The notes: generated from the letters alone by a model not told the origin. Shown: positions 9,080-18,974, counted from the first letter of the stretch. The stretch is 64,000 nucleotides of DNA from an uncultured Clostridia bacterium (GCA_945923775.1 CAMELR010000001.1:155627-219626); one strand, 5' to 3'. Numbers and translations are program-made.

Positions 9080-10696
9080 TTACCAGTTCAACTCGATGTC
9101 GCCGCCGTTCAGCAGGGCGTCAAGGTTGCTGAGAAGCCTGTCGGTGTAGACCTGGCGCACCTTGTAAAGCACGTCGCCGTTTACGCGCACAATGCTCTTG
9201 CGGTCGTCGGACTTGTAGAACTCCAGCACGTCGCTGCTTCTGCCGTAGGTGTCGTAGTACTCGCTGCGGTAGTCGAACTGCACCTTGATGTAAGGCTCGT
9301 AGTCCGCTTCCTCAAAGAACAGCTCCTCGCCCATCGAGGTTATAAGGTGCTGATAGAAGCTCTTGAACCTGGTGTCGTCCAGCGCCTCCCCATTGTAACG
9401 GAAAGTATGGTTGTCAGCGTCGCCTTCAATGGTGAATGCGTATTCGCCGTCCGGAGTTGTCACGGTCAGCTTGTCTACCGTATAGATGTACGGCGAGATA
9501 GGTCTGCGGGACATGATATCCTGAACGCTGAAGGTGTACCACGGTGCATTCGAGGTGCTGATAGCATAAATAAGTCTGTCGCCCTCGAACATAGCGTAGT
9601 ACCCGGTCACGGAGGAAAGGCTTCCCTCGTCGGAATCGTCGCTGGACTCCCTTATCTCATTGCCGAGAAGCAGCACACGCGCCTTTCCGCCGTACTTGAA
9701 GCTGATGCGGCAGTAGGGGTCGTCAAGACCCGCCGCTGCAAGCTCCTCATCGGTGGGGTCGATATACTGACAGGAAGCCGCGCTGAGCGCGTACAGCCCG
9801 TAGCAGATCGTCTGACCGCTGGTCGTGTCGAGCTCCGCAGTGATCGGGGAGGTTATGCGGTGGGAGTTGAACGTGGTCACAACGGAATCCTCGTCCTCCG
9901 CCTCCGCAGCAACATCGAACATATATTCGATCTCGACCGGCTCGCTGAGGTCCTTGCGCTCGATGGTAAGGTACTCAAGCTCCTGCGGGTTGTTTGAATC
10001 GTAAGCGTCGGTAAGAACCAGGCTCACGAAGTCCTTGATATCATAGAACGCACTGCCGGTGCTGTAGTAGCTGACCTGCATAACGTCGCTGCTGCCCTTA
10101 ACGCAGCAGTATACATAGTTGGAAGCCGCCGGGTTCCGGATACCAAAGCAGATCTCGTTAGAAGTCCCGTCGTCGAACGTTGCCTTAACGGTGGAGAGCG
10201 GCTCTGCAAGCCCGTACTTCTCAAGGTCGGAAGCGCCCTCCTCTACCATCGAGGAAGCGGAAAGCCCCGCCATGCTGCGCACGAACGCGCCAATAGTGGA
10301 ATCGTTGCGGCTTATGCCGTCAAGCTCCGGACTGGTCCAGTAGTACTGCGTGGTGGTGCTGACGTTGCCGTCGTCGTCCGTGGAGGATACCTCCCTGGAA
10401 GCGCGGTCGAACGAGAAGCTGCCGGTCTGGTTGGAGACCTCCAGCTTCAGCACGTTCTCCTGCTCGTAGCTGTTTATAACGACCTTTTCGTCGGCTCCGG
10501 AAGAAGCAGAGCTGCCGTCGTCAGCGGACGCAGAGGACTCGGAAGTCCCTGCCTCCCCGGAAACAGCGGAGCCGTCCCCGGAATTGCCGGCGTCCTTCGG
10601 ACTGGTCATGACCAGCACCAAAAGCACCGCGCCCAGCACGAGGAGTACAGCCGCCGCAATGATAACGGTCTTTGTGGTTTTAGAAAGCTTCGCCAT
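9080..10696 (-). CDS. DUF4340 domain protein, ABC exporter accessory
   Basis: A 538-residue protein with one N-terminal membrane helix (about residues 10-31), a Ser/Ala/Gly-rich linker and a large extracytoplasmic domain of DUF4340 type, often in two copies. DUF4340 genes usually sit next to GldG-like auxiliary subunits, as here: this gene follows the GldG-like gene immediately. Role probably structural in a Gld-type ABC system. Substrate unknown. Confidence 0.85.
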   Translation of the reverse strand: MAKLSKTTKTVIIAAAVLLVLGAVLLVLVMTSPKDAGNSGDGSAVSGEAGTSESSASADDGSSASSGADEKVVINSYEQENVLKLEVSNQTGSFSFDRASREVSSTDDDGNVSTTTQYYWTSPELDGISRNDSTIGAFVRSMAGLSASSMVEEGASDLEKYGLAEPLSTVKATFDDGTSNEICFGIRNPAASNYVYCCVKGSSDVMQVSYYSTGSAFYDIKDFVSLVLTDAYDSNNPQELEYLTIERKDLSEPVEIEYMFDVAAEAEDEDSVVTTFNSHRITSPITAELDTTSGQTICYGLYALSAASCQYIDPTDEELAAAGLDDPYCRISFKYGGKARVLLLGNEIRESSDDSDEGSLSSVTGYYAMFEGDRLIYAISTSNAPWYTFSVQDIMSRRPISPYIYTVDKLTVTTPDGEYAFTIEGDADNHTFRYNGEALDDTRFKSFYQHLITSMGEELFFEEADYEPYIKVQFDYRSEYYDTYGRSSDVLEFYKSDDRKSIVRVNGDVLYKVRQVYTDRLLSNLDALLNGGDIELNW

Positions 10697-12412
10697 TTAT
10701 CTGTGCCTCCTGCGCACCCAGATAACTACACCGGCCACGATAACTACTACCGGCACGATGATACACAGAACTACAGCAAGGATATTCGCATTGCCCTGGT
10801 TTACCTCAAAGCCGACGTTGCTGAACGACTTTGCCGTGATAGTGATACCCTCGGTCTTGCCGGAGATATAGTTGAACATGTTTATCATGAAGTCCTGGTT
10901 GTTGGAGTTCGCATAGCTCATGAACATGCTGCTGCATATCATGTCGGAACCGAACGCCACAACTCTGGTGACTTCCTGAGTATTGCTGTGAACCTTGTAC
11001 GCTGCAACAGCGTCGTTAAAGGAGCCGGACTCTGCGCCGGACTTGTCGAATTCATCGTCGGAAAGGGTGCTTATCGGGCGGAGGTAAGCTCCGTCGTAGC
11101 TCTTTATAAGGACCTTCTGCTCAACGCTGCCCTTTGTTCCGCCCTCCCAGAGCTGCTGAACAGGACGGATATACGCGTCGTAGGTAATAAGGCTGCTGCC
11201 GTAAGCGCTGCCGGCGTAGTCGGTATCCTGGATCTGCTGGAGATGTACATACTCCATGTTGCCGTAGGAATACTCGGTGTTGCTCTGGAGCACAAGGCTG
11301 TCGCCGATGGATATACCCCACTCCGCGAGGAAGGACGCGAGGTTCTTCATAGAGGAATCCTCGGGGTTCTCCGGCGCGTAGTCAGGCTGGCTGTAGGAAG
11401 CGAAGTAGATGAGGCTCTTGCCGAATGCGCCGCCGTTGTCAAGGAACGCGGACAGCTTTGTAAGGCTGTCGTTGTCGTAGTCCATAGAAGGCGCGTACAT
11501 CACGATGTAGTCGATATCGCTGTAGATCTCAGCCACCTGCTGGAGGTTGATGGTCTCGATATCGTAGCCGTTCTTGCTGAGCAGCGAAGAAAGCGAGCTG
11601 CTGTCAGCCTCGCCGAAGCCCTCGGTGAACGCAACGCGCACCGGGTCGGTGTTGGTGACGTACATTATAGCGGAAATAGCCGCCTGCTCCACGTTGCTGC
11701 CCTCGATTATCTGGGAAGCGTAGGAGCTGTTGACGTACTGGTTTACGTATTGCTCGATGTAGGTCTCGGGATAGCCGTACTGCGACAGGTTATCGCGGAA
11801 CGTCGGGCAGGAGAAGTACTCGCCGGGAGTGATTATGCGGTGGCGGTTGGTGTCCTTGGACTCCACCACGATGTAGTTCTCGGAAAGCGTCTCACCGTTG
11901 AATCTGGAGGTGAAATCCGGATTCTGGTCTATCTTGAGGTACTGGAGCTTGAAATGCTCGTTCTCCATAGCCATCTTGTTGAGAAGCTCGTTGACGCTCT
12001 TATAGAAGGAGCTGCCGCCCTCGAAGCTGGATTCGGTATTCATGACGGAGACGGTAACGTCCTTGTCAAGCCCGGTGAGGTAGTTCGTGGTGGCCTCGTC
12101 GAGGGTGTAGATACCCGTGTCGGTGAGGTCGGCGGTGGTATCGATACGGTCGGAGATTATGCTGACGATAACGTTCAGCACTACGACTGCGGCGATGAAA
12201 AGCACCGTCAGCACGACTGCCATCGTGCCATGCTTGAGGTTGCGCTTATTGAAGGTGTGCTTGCGCGCGGCGGGGTTTCCGTTCTGTATCTCAGCCTGCT
12301 TCTTAGCGGACTTTGCAGTTTCCTCCGGCTTGGTTTCCTCTGCGGGGGAAACGTTTTCAGCGGCAGGCGCAGTCTGCTCCTGCTCGATGTTTTCGTTATT
12401 TGATTCGTTCAT
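10697..12412 (-). CDS. GldG-like ABC transporter auxiliary protein
   Basis: Extracytoplasmic auxiliary subunit of a Gld-type ABC system. After an acidic, disordered N-terminus of about 75 residues there is one membrane helix (VVLTVLFIAAVVVLNVIVSI), then the ABC_transp_aux domain with the typical YTLDEATTNYL segment, and a second helix near the C-terminus (ILAVVLCIIVPVVVIVAGVV) followed by RRRHR. ATG at 12412 is preceded by a GGGGGAG ribosome site and clears the end of the permease gene. It ends on the base before the DUF4340 gene begins. Confidence 0.9.
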   Translation of the reverse strand: MNESNNENIEQEQTAPAAENVSPAEETKPEETAKSAKKQAEIQNGNPAARKHTFNKRNLKHGTMAVVLTVLFIAAVVVLNVIVSIISDRIDTTADLTDTGIYTLDEATTNYLTGLDKDVTVSVMNTESSFEGGSSFYKSVNELLNKMAMENEHFKLQYLKIDQNPDFTSRFNGETLSENYIVVESKDTNRHRIITPGEYFSCPTFRDNLSQYGYPETYIEQYVNQYVNSSYASQIIEGSNVEQAAISAIMYVTNTDPVRVAFTEGFGEADSSSLSSLLSKNGYDIETINLQQVAEIYSDIDYIVMYAPSMDYDNDSLTKLSAFLDNGGAFGKSLIYFASYSQPDYAPENPEDSSMKNLASFLAEWGISIGDSLVLQSNTEYSYGNMEYVHLQQIQDTDYAGSAYGSSLITYDAYIRPVQQLWEGGTKGSVEQKVLIKSYDGAYLRPISTLSDDEFDKSGAESGSFNDAVAAYKVHSNTQEVTRVVAFGSDMICSSMFMSYANSNNQDFMINMFNYISGKTEGITITAKSFSNVGFEVNQGNANILAVVLCIIVPVVVIVAGVVIWVRRRHR

Positions 12413-12428
12413 GTCTGCTCCCCCTTTC

Positions 12429-13154
12429 TCAGCTCCAGCGGCGGCGTTCAATAACGCGCATCGTCAGGAAGTTGAAAACTACTATCAGGCTCAGGAAGAA
12501 CAGGATATTCTTCAGGCTGAAAATGCCGGCGGTGAACTCCTGGTACTTATAGAGCACCGCAAGCGCGTTGATGATGTCCTTGAGGAACGTCACCGAAACG
12601 AAGTTTGAAATGACATCGAACAGACACAGCAGGATATTGACGCCGATGCTGCCGATAGCCGCGATCATCTGGTTCTCGGTAAGGCTGGAAATGAAGATGC
12701 CCACGGAGATAAATACCGCGCCCATCAGCACAATGCCTACGAAGTTACCGAAGAACCCTGCCCAGCCGAACTCAGTACCCGTACCGGAACCGTTGACAGC
12801 CGCAGCCAGACCCAGCGCGTAAATGAACATCACAGCCGCGCCGATAAGGAAGATGAAGAACGCCGCGAGGAACTTCCCCGCAACCAGCCCGAACAGGCTC
12901 ACCGGGGAGGTCAGCGTGAGCTGATCCGTTTTCTGGCGCTTGTCGTCCGCCATGGTCCTCATGGTGAGTATCGGAATGAGAATCATCATTATAAAGAACA
13001 TCCACAGAAAAACGTACTGCATGTCTGCGGAACCGCTGGAAAGGCAGGTTATCCACAGGAACAGTCCGGAGAATCCGTAGAACACCGCAAGGTAAACATA
13101 GCCCAGCGGCGAAGTGAAATAGGAAGCGAACTCGCGCTTCAGAATAGCCGTCAT
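12429..13154 (-). CDS. ABC-2 type transporter permease (GldF-like)
   Basis: A 241-residue permease with about six hydrophobic helices and the N-terminal AILKREFASYFTSPLGYVY segment typical of Gld-type ABC-2 permeases. The stretch MADDKRQKTDQLTLTSPVS between the second and third helix is a conserved cytosolic coupling region. It overlaps the ATPase gene by 4 bases. The transported substrate is not known; in Bacteroidetes the related GldAFG system acts in gliding, which is not expected here. Confidence 0.9.
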   Translation of the reverse strand: MTAILKREFASYFTSPLGYVYLAVFYGFSGLFLWITCLSSGSADMQYVFLWMFFIMMILIPILTMRTMADDKRQKTDQLTLTSPVSLFGLVAGKFLAAFFIFLIGAAVMFIYALGLAAAVNGSGTGTEFGWAGFFGNFVGIVLMGAVFISVGIFISSLTENQMIAAIGSIGVNILLCLFDVISNFVSVTFLKDIINALAVLYKYQEFTAGIFSLKNILFFLSLIVVFNFLTMRVIERRRWS

Positions 13155-14119
13155 CTTGCCGCACCTCCGTTGTCGATATTGCCGTAGAAATCACCGGTGG
13201 TGAGCTTGAGGAAGATCTCCTCAAGGGTAAGCTCGCTGCTTCTCATGAGCAGTATCGGGTAGTTTCTCGCCGCCATGCGCTTGAATACCTCACGGCGAAT
13301 GTCGCAGCCCTCCTGGGCGTTGAGTTCATACTCGCCGATTGTCTTATCTATAGTGCGGTTGAGGTGTACCTCCACCATCTGGGGGATCTGCTCAAGCAGC
13401 GCCTTGACTTCCTTTGTCGGACCCTCGATCTGCACGGTCAGCTTGTGGTCGGCTGAGAGGTTGTGCGAAAGGTTCTCGGCGGTGTCGTTTGCAACCAGCT
13501 TTCCCTTGTCGATTACGACTATCTTGTCGCAGACCGCCTGCACCTCAGACAGAATATGCGAGGAAAGAATTACGGTGTGGTTCTTTCCGAGCTTCTTGAT
13601 GAGCGTGCGTATCTCGATTATCTGCTTCGGGTCAAGACCTACGGTCGGCTCGTCGAGTATCAGCACCTTGGGATTCCCGACCAGCGCCTGAGCCAGACCC
13701 ACACGCTGCTTGTAGCCCTTTGAAAGGTTGCGGATAACGCGCTTCTGCACGTCGGTGATCTTCACGAGGCGGCATATCTCGTCGAGATGGGAGCGCTTCG
13801 GAAGCTTGCACTTTTTCAGGTCGTACACGAAATTGAGGTACTCCATGACGGTCATGTCAAGGTACAGCGGAGGAAGCTCCGGCAGGTAGCCGATGTCCTT
13901 CTTTGCACGCACGGGATCCTCCAGAATATCGACGCCGTTGATGAGCGCCTGTCCGCCAGAGGAGGAGAGGTAGCCGGTCAGCATGTTCATCGTGGTGGAC
14001 TTTCCCGCGCCGTTAGGCCCCAGGAAGCCGAGTATCTCGCTCTCACCGGCAGTGAAGCTGATACCGTCCACGGCTAATTTGCTGCCGTAGCTTTTGCTTA
14101 GGTTTTTTACTTCGATCAT
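13151..14119 (-). CDS. ABC transporter ATP-binding protein (GldA-like)
   Basis: ATPase subunit of the four-gene ABC system. Walker A GPNGAGKST, Q-loop IGYLPELPPL, signature LSKGYKQRVGLAQAL, Walker B VLILDEPTVGLDP and H-loop SSH are all intact. A C-terminal extension of about 90 residues is typical of ABC-2 exporter ATPases. It is the first gene of the operon; the interval upstream has an inverted repeat that may be an operator. Confidence 0.93.
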   Translation of the reverse strand: MIEVKNLSKSYGSKLAVDGISFTAGESEILGFLGPNGAGKSTTMNMLTGYLSSSGGQALINGVDILEDPVRAKKDIGYLPELPPLYLDMTVMEYLNFVYDLKKCKLPKRSHLDEICRLVKITDVQKRVIRNLSKGYKQRVGLAQALVGNPKVLILDEPTVGLDPKQIIEIRTLIKKLGKNHTVILSSHILSEVQAVCDKIVVIDKGKLVANDTAENLSHNLSADHKLTVQIEGPTKEVKALLEQIPQMVEVHLNRTIDKTIGEYELNAQEGCDIRREVFKRMAARNYPILLMRSSELTLEEIFLKLTTGDFYGNIDNGGAAR

Positions 14120-14162
14120 GTTATGTCCTTTTCCGCATGTTGTTCATACGGCTGATTAGTTA

Positions 14163-14196
14163 GGGTATATATCCATAGCATACCGGACATATACCC
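14163..14196 (-). promoter_or_regulatory. Inverted repeat, possible operator of the ABC operon
   Basis: Two 12-base arms (GGGTATATATCC and GGACATATACCC, 11 of 12 complementary) separated by 10 bases lie 44 bases upstream of the ATPase start. A possible -10 (TATGCT) sits between the arms on the minus strand. The arrangement fits a dimeric repressor site; the regulator is not in the window. Confidence 0.4.
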
Positions 14197-14284
14197 GGTC
14201 ATATATCAGCTTAACACACTAAAGTGATGAAAGTGTGAATCAGGCATGAATATACAGTTAAAATTGACGCGTCCGGAGCGTTTA

Positions 14285-15733
14285 TCAGCAGATCTCGGCC
14301 GTGAGTTTCTCGACAGCCTTGTGCATGCGGTCGAGGGTATCCTGCTTGCCGAGGATCTTCGCAAGCTCCACGCCGCCGCCGGGGGTGACAGCCTTTCCGC
14401 TGAGAGCTACGCGCAGCGGGTAGAGGTACAGACCGTTCTTCACGCCGTCTGCCTCGATCTGCTTGAAGAGCGCGTCGTGGATATTTTCGGTGGTGAAATC
14501 CTGAATGCCCTCGATAACGGGAATGAGCTTCTTAAGAGCCTCAAGGGAGGTCTGCGGAGTGGTTTTCATCTTCTTGCTGACATACATGTCGATGGAATAT
14601 TCCGGCATCTGGTCGATGAAGTCAACGCGCTCGGGAATATCGTTGAAAACCTCGGTTCTGGGCTGAAGTCCTGCGCAGAGGAGCGGCATGTCGATATCAG
14701 TGCGCTTGCAGGTCTGGCGAATCCACGGCTCTGCGTACTCGATGAACTTCTCAAGCGGCAGGTTGCGGATATAAACAGCGTTTATCGCAGTGAGCTTCAG
14801 CGGGTCGAATATCGCCGGGGACTTGGAGATACCGGAAAGGTCGAACGCCTCGATCATCTCGTCCAGTGTGAAGATCTCCTGCTCGCCCTTGGGAGCCCAG
14901 CCCAGCAGCAGAATGTAGTTCAGGATAGCTTCGGTGAGGTAGCCCTTTGCGCGGAAATCCTCGAAGGAAGCGTCGCCGTCGCGCTTGGACAGCTTGTGAG
15001 TAGCGTCGCGCATGATGTGCTCAACATGAATGTAAACCGGAGGCTCCCAGCCGAACGCGGAGTAGAGCAGATTGTACTTCGGAGCGGAGGAAAGGTACTC
15101 GTTGCCTCTTACGACGTGGGTTATGCCCATAGTGTGGTCGTCGACCACGTTTGCGAAGTTGTAGGTCGGCATGCCGTCGGACTTGAGCAGCACCTGGTCG
15201 TCCAGGTCGGTGTTCTCGACCGTGATATCGCCGTAGATCTCATCGTGGAACGTGGTGGTACCCTCGTTCGGGATCTTCTGGCGGATAACGCAGGATTCGC
15301 CCGCGTCGTGGCGCTTCTTCGCCTCGGCGGGGTCGAGGTCGCGGCAGGGGCAGCGGTTAGCGGAGGCAAGACCGTTCGCGGTATCCTCGCTGCTGTCCTC
15401 GCTCTTGGTGCAGAAGCAGTAGTAAGCGTGGCCGCTCTCGACCAGCTTCTCTGCGTATTCCTTGAACATACCCATGCGCTGGCTCTGAATATACGGACCG
15501 CAGGGGCCGCCGATATCCGGGCCTTCGTCCCAGTTCAGGCCGCATGTCTTGAGGGTTCTGTATATAACATCAGTTGCGCCCTCAACGTAGCGCCCCTGGT
15601 CTGTGTCCTCGATTCGGAGAATGAACTTTCCGTGGTTCTTTCTCGCGATGAGGTAAGTATACAGCGCGGTGCGCAGATTGCCTATATGCATGTACCCAGT
15701 AGGGCTGGGCGCAAATCTTGTCCTGACTTCCAT
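14285..15733 (-). CDS. gltX: Glutamyl-tRNA synthetase
   Basis: Class I synthetase charging tRNA-Glu (and possibly tRNA-Gln for later amidation). The HIGH-type motif is HIGN at residues 16-19 within PSPTGYMHIGNLRTALY, the KMSKS equivalent is KLSKRDGD near residue 245, and a zinc-like cysteine cluster is near CFCTKSED/CPCRD. At 482 residues it is of normal length. It follows ribF with a gap of 76 bases; a GAAAGGA site precedes the ATG. Confidence 0.97.
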   Translation of the reverse strand: MEVRTRFAPSPTGYMHIGNLRTALYTYLIARKNHGKFILRIEDTDQGRYVEGATDVIYRTLKTCGLNWDEGPDIGGPCGPYIQSQRMGMFKEYAEKLVESGHAYYCFCTKSEDSSEDTANGLASANRCPCRDLDPAEAKKRHDAGESCVIRQKIPNEGTTTFHDEIYGDITVENTDLDDQVLLKSDGMPTYNFANVVDDHTMGITHVVRGNEYLSSAPKYNLLYSAFGWEPPVYIHVEHIMRDATHKLSKRDGDASFEDFRAKGYLTEAILNYILLLGWAPKGEQEIFTLDEMIEAFDLSGISKSPAIFDPLKLTAINAVYIRNLPLEKFIEYAEPWIRQTCKRTDIDMPLLCAGLQPRTEVFNDIPERVDFIDQMPEYSIDMYVSKKMKTTPQTSLEALKKLIPVIEGIQDFTTENIHDALFKQIEADGVKNGLYLYPLRVALSGKAVTPGGGVELAKILGKQDTLDRMHKAVEKLTAEIC

Positions 15734-15809
15734 TTCTGTATTCCTTTCCTGCCGGTCCCCCGGCGTTTTTGACCGCTTCTGAAACCGGCTTCACAGTTTC
15801 AGAGTCGCC

Positions 15810-16730
15810 TTATTTAAGCGCTTCTTCCTTGTCGCGCGCTATCTGTGCTTTCAGCTCGTCAAGTCCGGCGAACTTGGTCTCCGGACGTATGAAGCGCACC
15901 AGTGCGACTGCTATGTCCTGACCGTAAAGGTCGCCGTCAAAGCCGATGATGTAGGTCTCCATCACTGCGCCGGAGCCGTCCCGCCTGTGCTGGACGGTGG
16001 GCTTCACGCCGATGTTAGTGACCCCGTGGTACTGCTTCCCCGCCACCTCTACGTAGCTCTTGTAGACTCCGTAGCGCGGGATAATATTCGTGTCCGGGAT
16101 AACCTGGTTTATCGTCGGGAAATCAATGGTCCGTCCGATCTCGTTTCCCCGGATAACCGGCAGCCTGTACCACAGCTCATAGCCCAGCAGCCGGTTAGCT
16201 TCTTCTATTTCTCCCCGGCGTATATGCTCGCGGATACGCGTGGAGCTTATCATCTTGCCGTCAAGGCAGACGTCCTTCACCACCTCGACGCGCATTCCGT
16301 ACTTCGCGCCGATCTCCCCGAGTCTCTCCGGAGTGCCGCTGCCGCCCTTTCCGAACCGGAAATTGCTTCCGCAGCAGGCGAAGCCCGCGTTCAGCCGGTC
16401 GATAAGTATTTTCTTCACGAAGTCCTCGTCGGACAGCGCGCAGACCTCCGCAAAATCCGGCGCGTAGATGTACTTCACGCCGATCTTCTGCATAAGCTCG
16501 CACTTGTTCTCGAACGAGATTATATCCTCCGGCCCGCGGAACTTCGGCAGCGTGGTGTCGCAGTTGAACGTGAACACCGCCGGTTTTAGCCCCTCCTGAG
16601 CCATCGCCGTGCGTATAACGCCGACATGTCCCAGGTGAAGCCCGTCAAAGTAACCCAGCGCGACGGCGGTCTTTTCCTCCGGGCGCAGGCTGCTGTTAGT
16701 TATGTCTATCAAATTAAATCCACCATTCAT
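15810..16730 (-). CDS. ribF: Bifunctional riboflavin kinase / FAD synthetase
   Basis: Makes FMN and FAD from riboflavin. The N-terminal adenylyltransferase domain has ALGYFDGLHLGH and the later SSTRIREHIRRGEI motif; the C-terminal flavokinase begins near YELWYRLPVIRGNEIGRTIDFPT. ATG at 16730 lacks a ribosome site; TTG at 16712 has GGTGG seven bases upstream and is a credible alternative that removes six residues. It is the last gene of the rimP-nusA-infB operon, 18 bases after truB. Confidence 0.95.
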   Translation of the reverse strand: MNGGFNLIDITNSSLRPEEKTAVALGYFDGLHLGHVGVIRTAMAQEGLKPAVFTFNCDTTLPKFRGPEDIISFENKCELMQKIGVKYIYAPDFAEVCALSDEDFVKKILIDRLNAGFACCGSNFRFGKGGSGTPERLGEIGAKYGMRVEVVKDVCLDGKMISSTRIREHIRRGEIEEANRLLGYELWYRLPVIRGNEIGRTIDFPTINQVIPDTNIIPRYGVYKSYVEVAGKQYHGVTNIGVKPTVQHRRDGSGAVMETYIIGFDGDLYGQDIAVALVRFIRPETKFAGLDELKAQIARDKEEALK

Positions 16731-16748
16731 ACCGGATACCCGGTATTT

Positions 16749-17633
16749 TTATTCCGAGCGGAACTGCTTGATCGAAACCAGTTCCCCTTCAGCATTGATC
16801 TTTCCTACTCCGAGGAACTCCCCTCCGGAGGTAACTCTCGCAAGTTCGTCCACGGGAGCGCGCTTCTGGAGCCTTTCAGCGTCCAGGCGTACGCCGTTGA
16901 GGTACATTCTTGTCTGCACCTCGTCGAGGGGTATCTCGGGAAGCGGCGCGAACAGCTCCGAAACCGGAAGCAGCCACTTTTCGAGCTGCTCCGGGGAAGC
17001 ATTCCGCACCTCGTCCAGCTCGTGACACTGCTCCAGTGTGAAGCCGCAGCTTTTCGTCCTGCACAGGCTTGTCATGACCGCGCCGGTGCAGACGCTCTCG
17101 CCGATGTCGTTTATCAGCGTGCGGATATAGGTGCCGCCGGAGCAGTCCACGTCGAGCACTCCGTCTGTCCCGTCGAAGCTGACCAGCTCCAGGCGGGATA
17201 TCGTCGCGGGGCGCGGCTTGCGCTCCACTTCGATTCCGCGGCGCGCCAGGTCGCAGAGCTTCTGCCCGTTGACCTTCAGCGCGGAGTACATCGGAGGCAC
17301 CTGCATGATGTCGCCCCGGAAATCGTCCAGAGCGAACCTCATCTCGTCCTCGGAAATGCCATTTTCACAGCGCGAGCGGAGCTTCCCCCAGATATCCTGG
17401 GTATCCGAAACGAACCCCAGCCGGAACCCAGCCCGGTAGCTCTTGCTGTCGTCCGGAACCAGGTCGACCGCCTTCGTAGCGCCGCCGACGAACACCGGGA
17501 GCACCCCGGTAGCCATCGGGTCGAGGGTCCCCCCGTGCCCGATTTTCTTAGTCCCGAAAGCCCTTCTCATGGAAGCCACCACGTCGAAGGAGGTGAACTC
17601 CTGGGGCTTGTTTATGCAGATTATTCCGGTCAT
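16749..17633 (-). CDS. truB: tRNA pseudouridine(55) synthase
   Basis: Isomerises U55 in the T-loop of tRNAs. The N-terminal GIICINKPQEFTSFDVV and the catalytic motif GHGGTLDPMATGVL, with Asp38 as nucleophile, are intact, as is the YRAGFRLG strand. A C-terminal PUA-like part of about 60 residues completes the 294-residue chain. The start overlaps the stop of nrnA as ATGA. Confidence 0.97.
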   Translation of the reverse strand: MTGIICINKPQEFTSFDVVASMRRAFGTKKIGHGGTLDPMATGVLPVFVGGATKAVDLVPDDSKSYRAGFRLGFVSDTQDIWGKLRSRCENGISEDEMRFALDDFRGDIMQVPPMYSALKVNGQKLCDLARRGIEVERKPRPATISRLELVSFDGTDGVLDVDCSGGTYIRTLINDIGESVCTGAVMTSLCRTKSCGFTLEQCHELDEVRNASPEQLEKWLLPVSELFAPLPEIPLDEVQTRMYLNGVRLDAERLQKRAPVDELARVTSGGEFLGVGKINAEGELVSIKQFRSE

Positions 17634-18592
17634 ATCGAGTTACCGAGCGCCTTCGCGCATGCCCATACTATTTTCTTCTCCGCGTCCTCAAGCGTGGTTT
17701 CGAACGCGCAGCCTGCGGCTCTTGCATGACCTCCGCCGCCGAACTGCTGAGCGATCGCGGAAACGTCCGCGTTCTCGCTCGAGCGCAGGGAAACCTTGTA
17801 GAATCCCGGAGTTTTCTCCTTGATGCAGATACCGATATCCACGCCCTCTATCTGGCGCGGTATCGCGGAAAGCGCGCCGACGTCCTCGCTGTCTATGCCC
17901 TCGATGGAGTCGATGAGCGACTGCGTAACATCTATCAAGGCTATCCTGCCGCCCGCGTAGTAGCGTATCTTGCTGAGCGCGAGCTGCTCGAGCTTCAGTC
18001 TGCCCTGGCTCTTCATGTCGAACATCGCGTAGTTTATCGGCACGATGTCGGCGCCGAGCTTTATCAGCTCCGCAGCGTAGACATGGGTCTGCGGCGAGGT
18101 GTTGCTGTACTTGAAGCAGCCACTGTCCGTCGCGATCCCCGTGTAGAGGCTGTCCGCGATGGAGCTTGTGATCCTTACTTCCTTCATGGAGATGAGCAGC
18201 TCGAACATCAGCTCGGCAGCCGCCGCGTACTCCGGAGCAAGCAGCAGCCGCTCGGCGTACTCGGTATTGCTGACGTGGTGATCTATGCAGAGCTGAGTTT
18301 TCTCGCCGACCTCGCGCATGCCGTAAAGCAGCTTGGTGTCTGCGACGTCCACGGCTACGATGGTCTCCGGCTCGAACTCCTGCTCCTTCAGTTCGCGGAA
18401 CATATACCCGAACTTCTTCGGTATCGGGTCGGGGCACGCGGTCTTAGCGAGCTTGCCTATCTGCTGGAGCGCGCCGCAAAGCGCAGTTCCGCAGCCGACC
18501 GTATCTCCGTCGGGGCTGCCGTGCATAAGGATAAGGAAGCGGTCGTGCTCACGAAGGAAATTCGCCGCTTCGTTAAGGTCAATTCTCCTCAT
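17630..18592 (-). CDS. nrnA: DHH-DHHA1 phosphoesterase (oligoribonuclease / pAp phosphatase)
   Basis: Degrades short RNA oligonucleotides and dephosphorylates pAp. DHH-family motifs are visible: MHGSPDGDTVG for the first metal site, VAVDVAD for motif II, and CIDHHVSN for the DHH motif. The C-terminal DHHA1 domain has GGGGHARAAGC. The start lies inside the end of rbfA (14-base overlap). Placement between rbfA and truB is the standard Firmicutes order. Confidence 0.95.
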   Translation of the reverse strand: MRRIDLNEAANFLREHDRFLILMHGSPDGDTVGCGTALCGALQQIGKLAKTACPDPIPKKFGYMFRELKEQEFEPETIVAVDVADTKLLYGMREVGEKTQLCIDHHVSNTEYAERLLLAPEYAAAAELMFELLISMKEVRITSSIADSLYTGIATDSGCFKYSNTSPQTHVYAAELIKLGADIVPINYAMFDMKSQGRLKLEQLALSKIRYYAGGRIALIDVTQSLIDSIEGIDSEDVGALSAIPRQIEGVDIGICIKEKTPGFYKVSLRSSENADVSAIAQQFGGGGHARAAGCAFETTLEDAEKKIVWACAKALGNSI

Positions 18593-18974
18593 CAGGCTCC
18601 TCCGCTTCTTCGTTCGCCGTATCCTCTACAGGCTTGGGAAGTCCTGCGATTATCTTTTCGATGTGTTCGCTGTACTCAAGGGAATTATCCGGCAGGAATA
18701 TGAACTCCGGCATTTTTCTCATGCGGATCCTTGCCGCGATCTCTCTCTTGAAGTAGCCGGAAGCGGCGGTCATGCCCTCCACGGCCTTTGCGGTCCTGCC
18801 CTCGCCGCCGAGGCACGCGATGTGCACCTTGCAGTAGGAAAGGTCGCTGGTAAGCTCACAGTGAGTTACCGTTACAAAATTCTTTGATACTCTCGGGTCC
18901 TTCACGCCGCTCACAGCCGCGGAAAGCTCCCTCTTTATATCCTCGGAAAGTCTTTTTAAGTTGAAATTAGCCAT
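18579..18974 (-). CDS. rbfA: Ribosome-binding factor A
   Basis: Assists late 30S maturation by binding near helix 45 of 16S rRNA. A KH-like fold is seen from FNLKRLSEDIKRELS to the MPEFIFLPDNS strand. ATG at 18974 follows a GGGAGG ribosome site and gives 131 residues with the typical N-terminus; the longer frame upstream is not credible. An acidic tail follows the core. Confidence 0.95.
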   Translation of the reverse strand: MANFNLKRLSEDIKRELSAAVSGVKDPRVSKNFVTVTHCELTSDLSYCKVHIACLGGEGRTAKAVEGMTAASGYFKREIAARIRMRKMPEFIFLPDNSLEYSEHIEKIIAGLPKPVEDTANEEAEEPDEEN

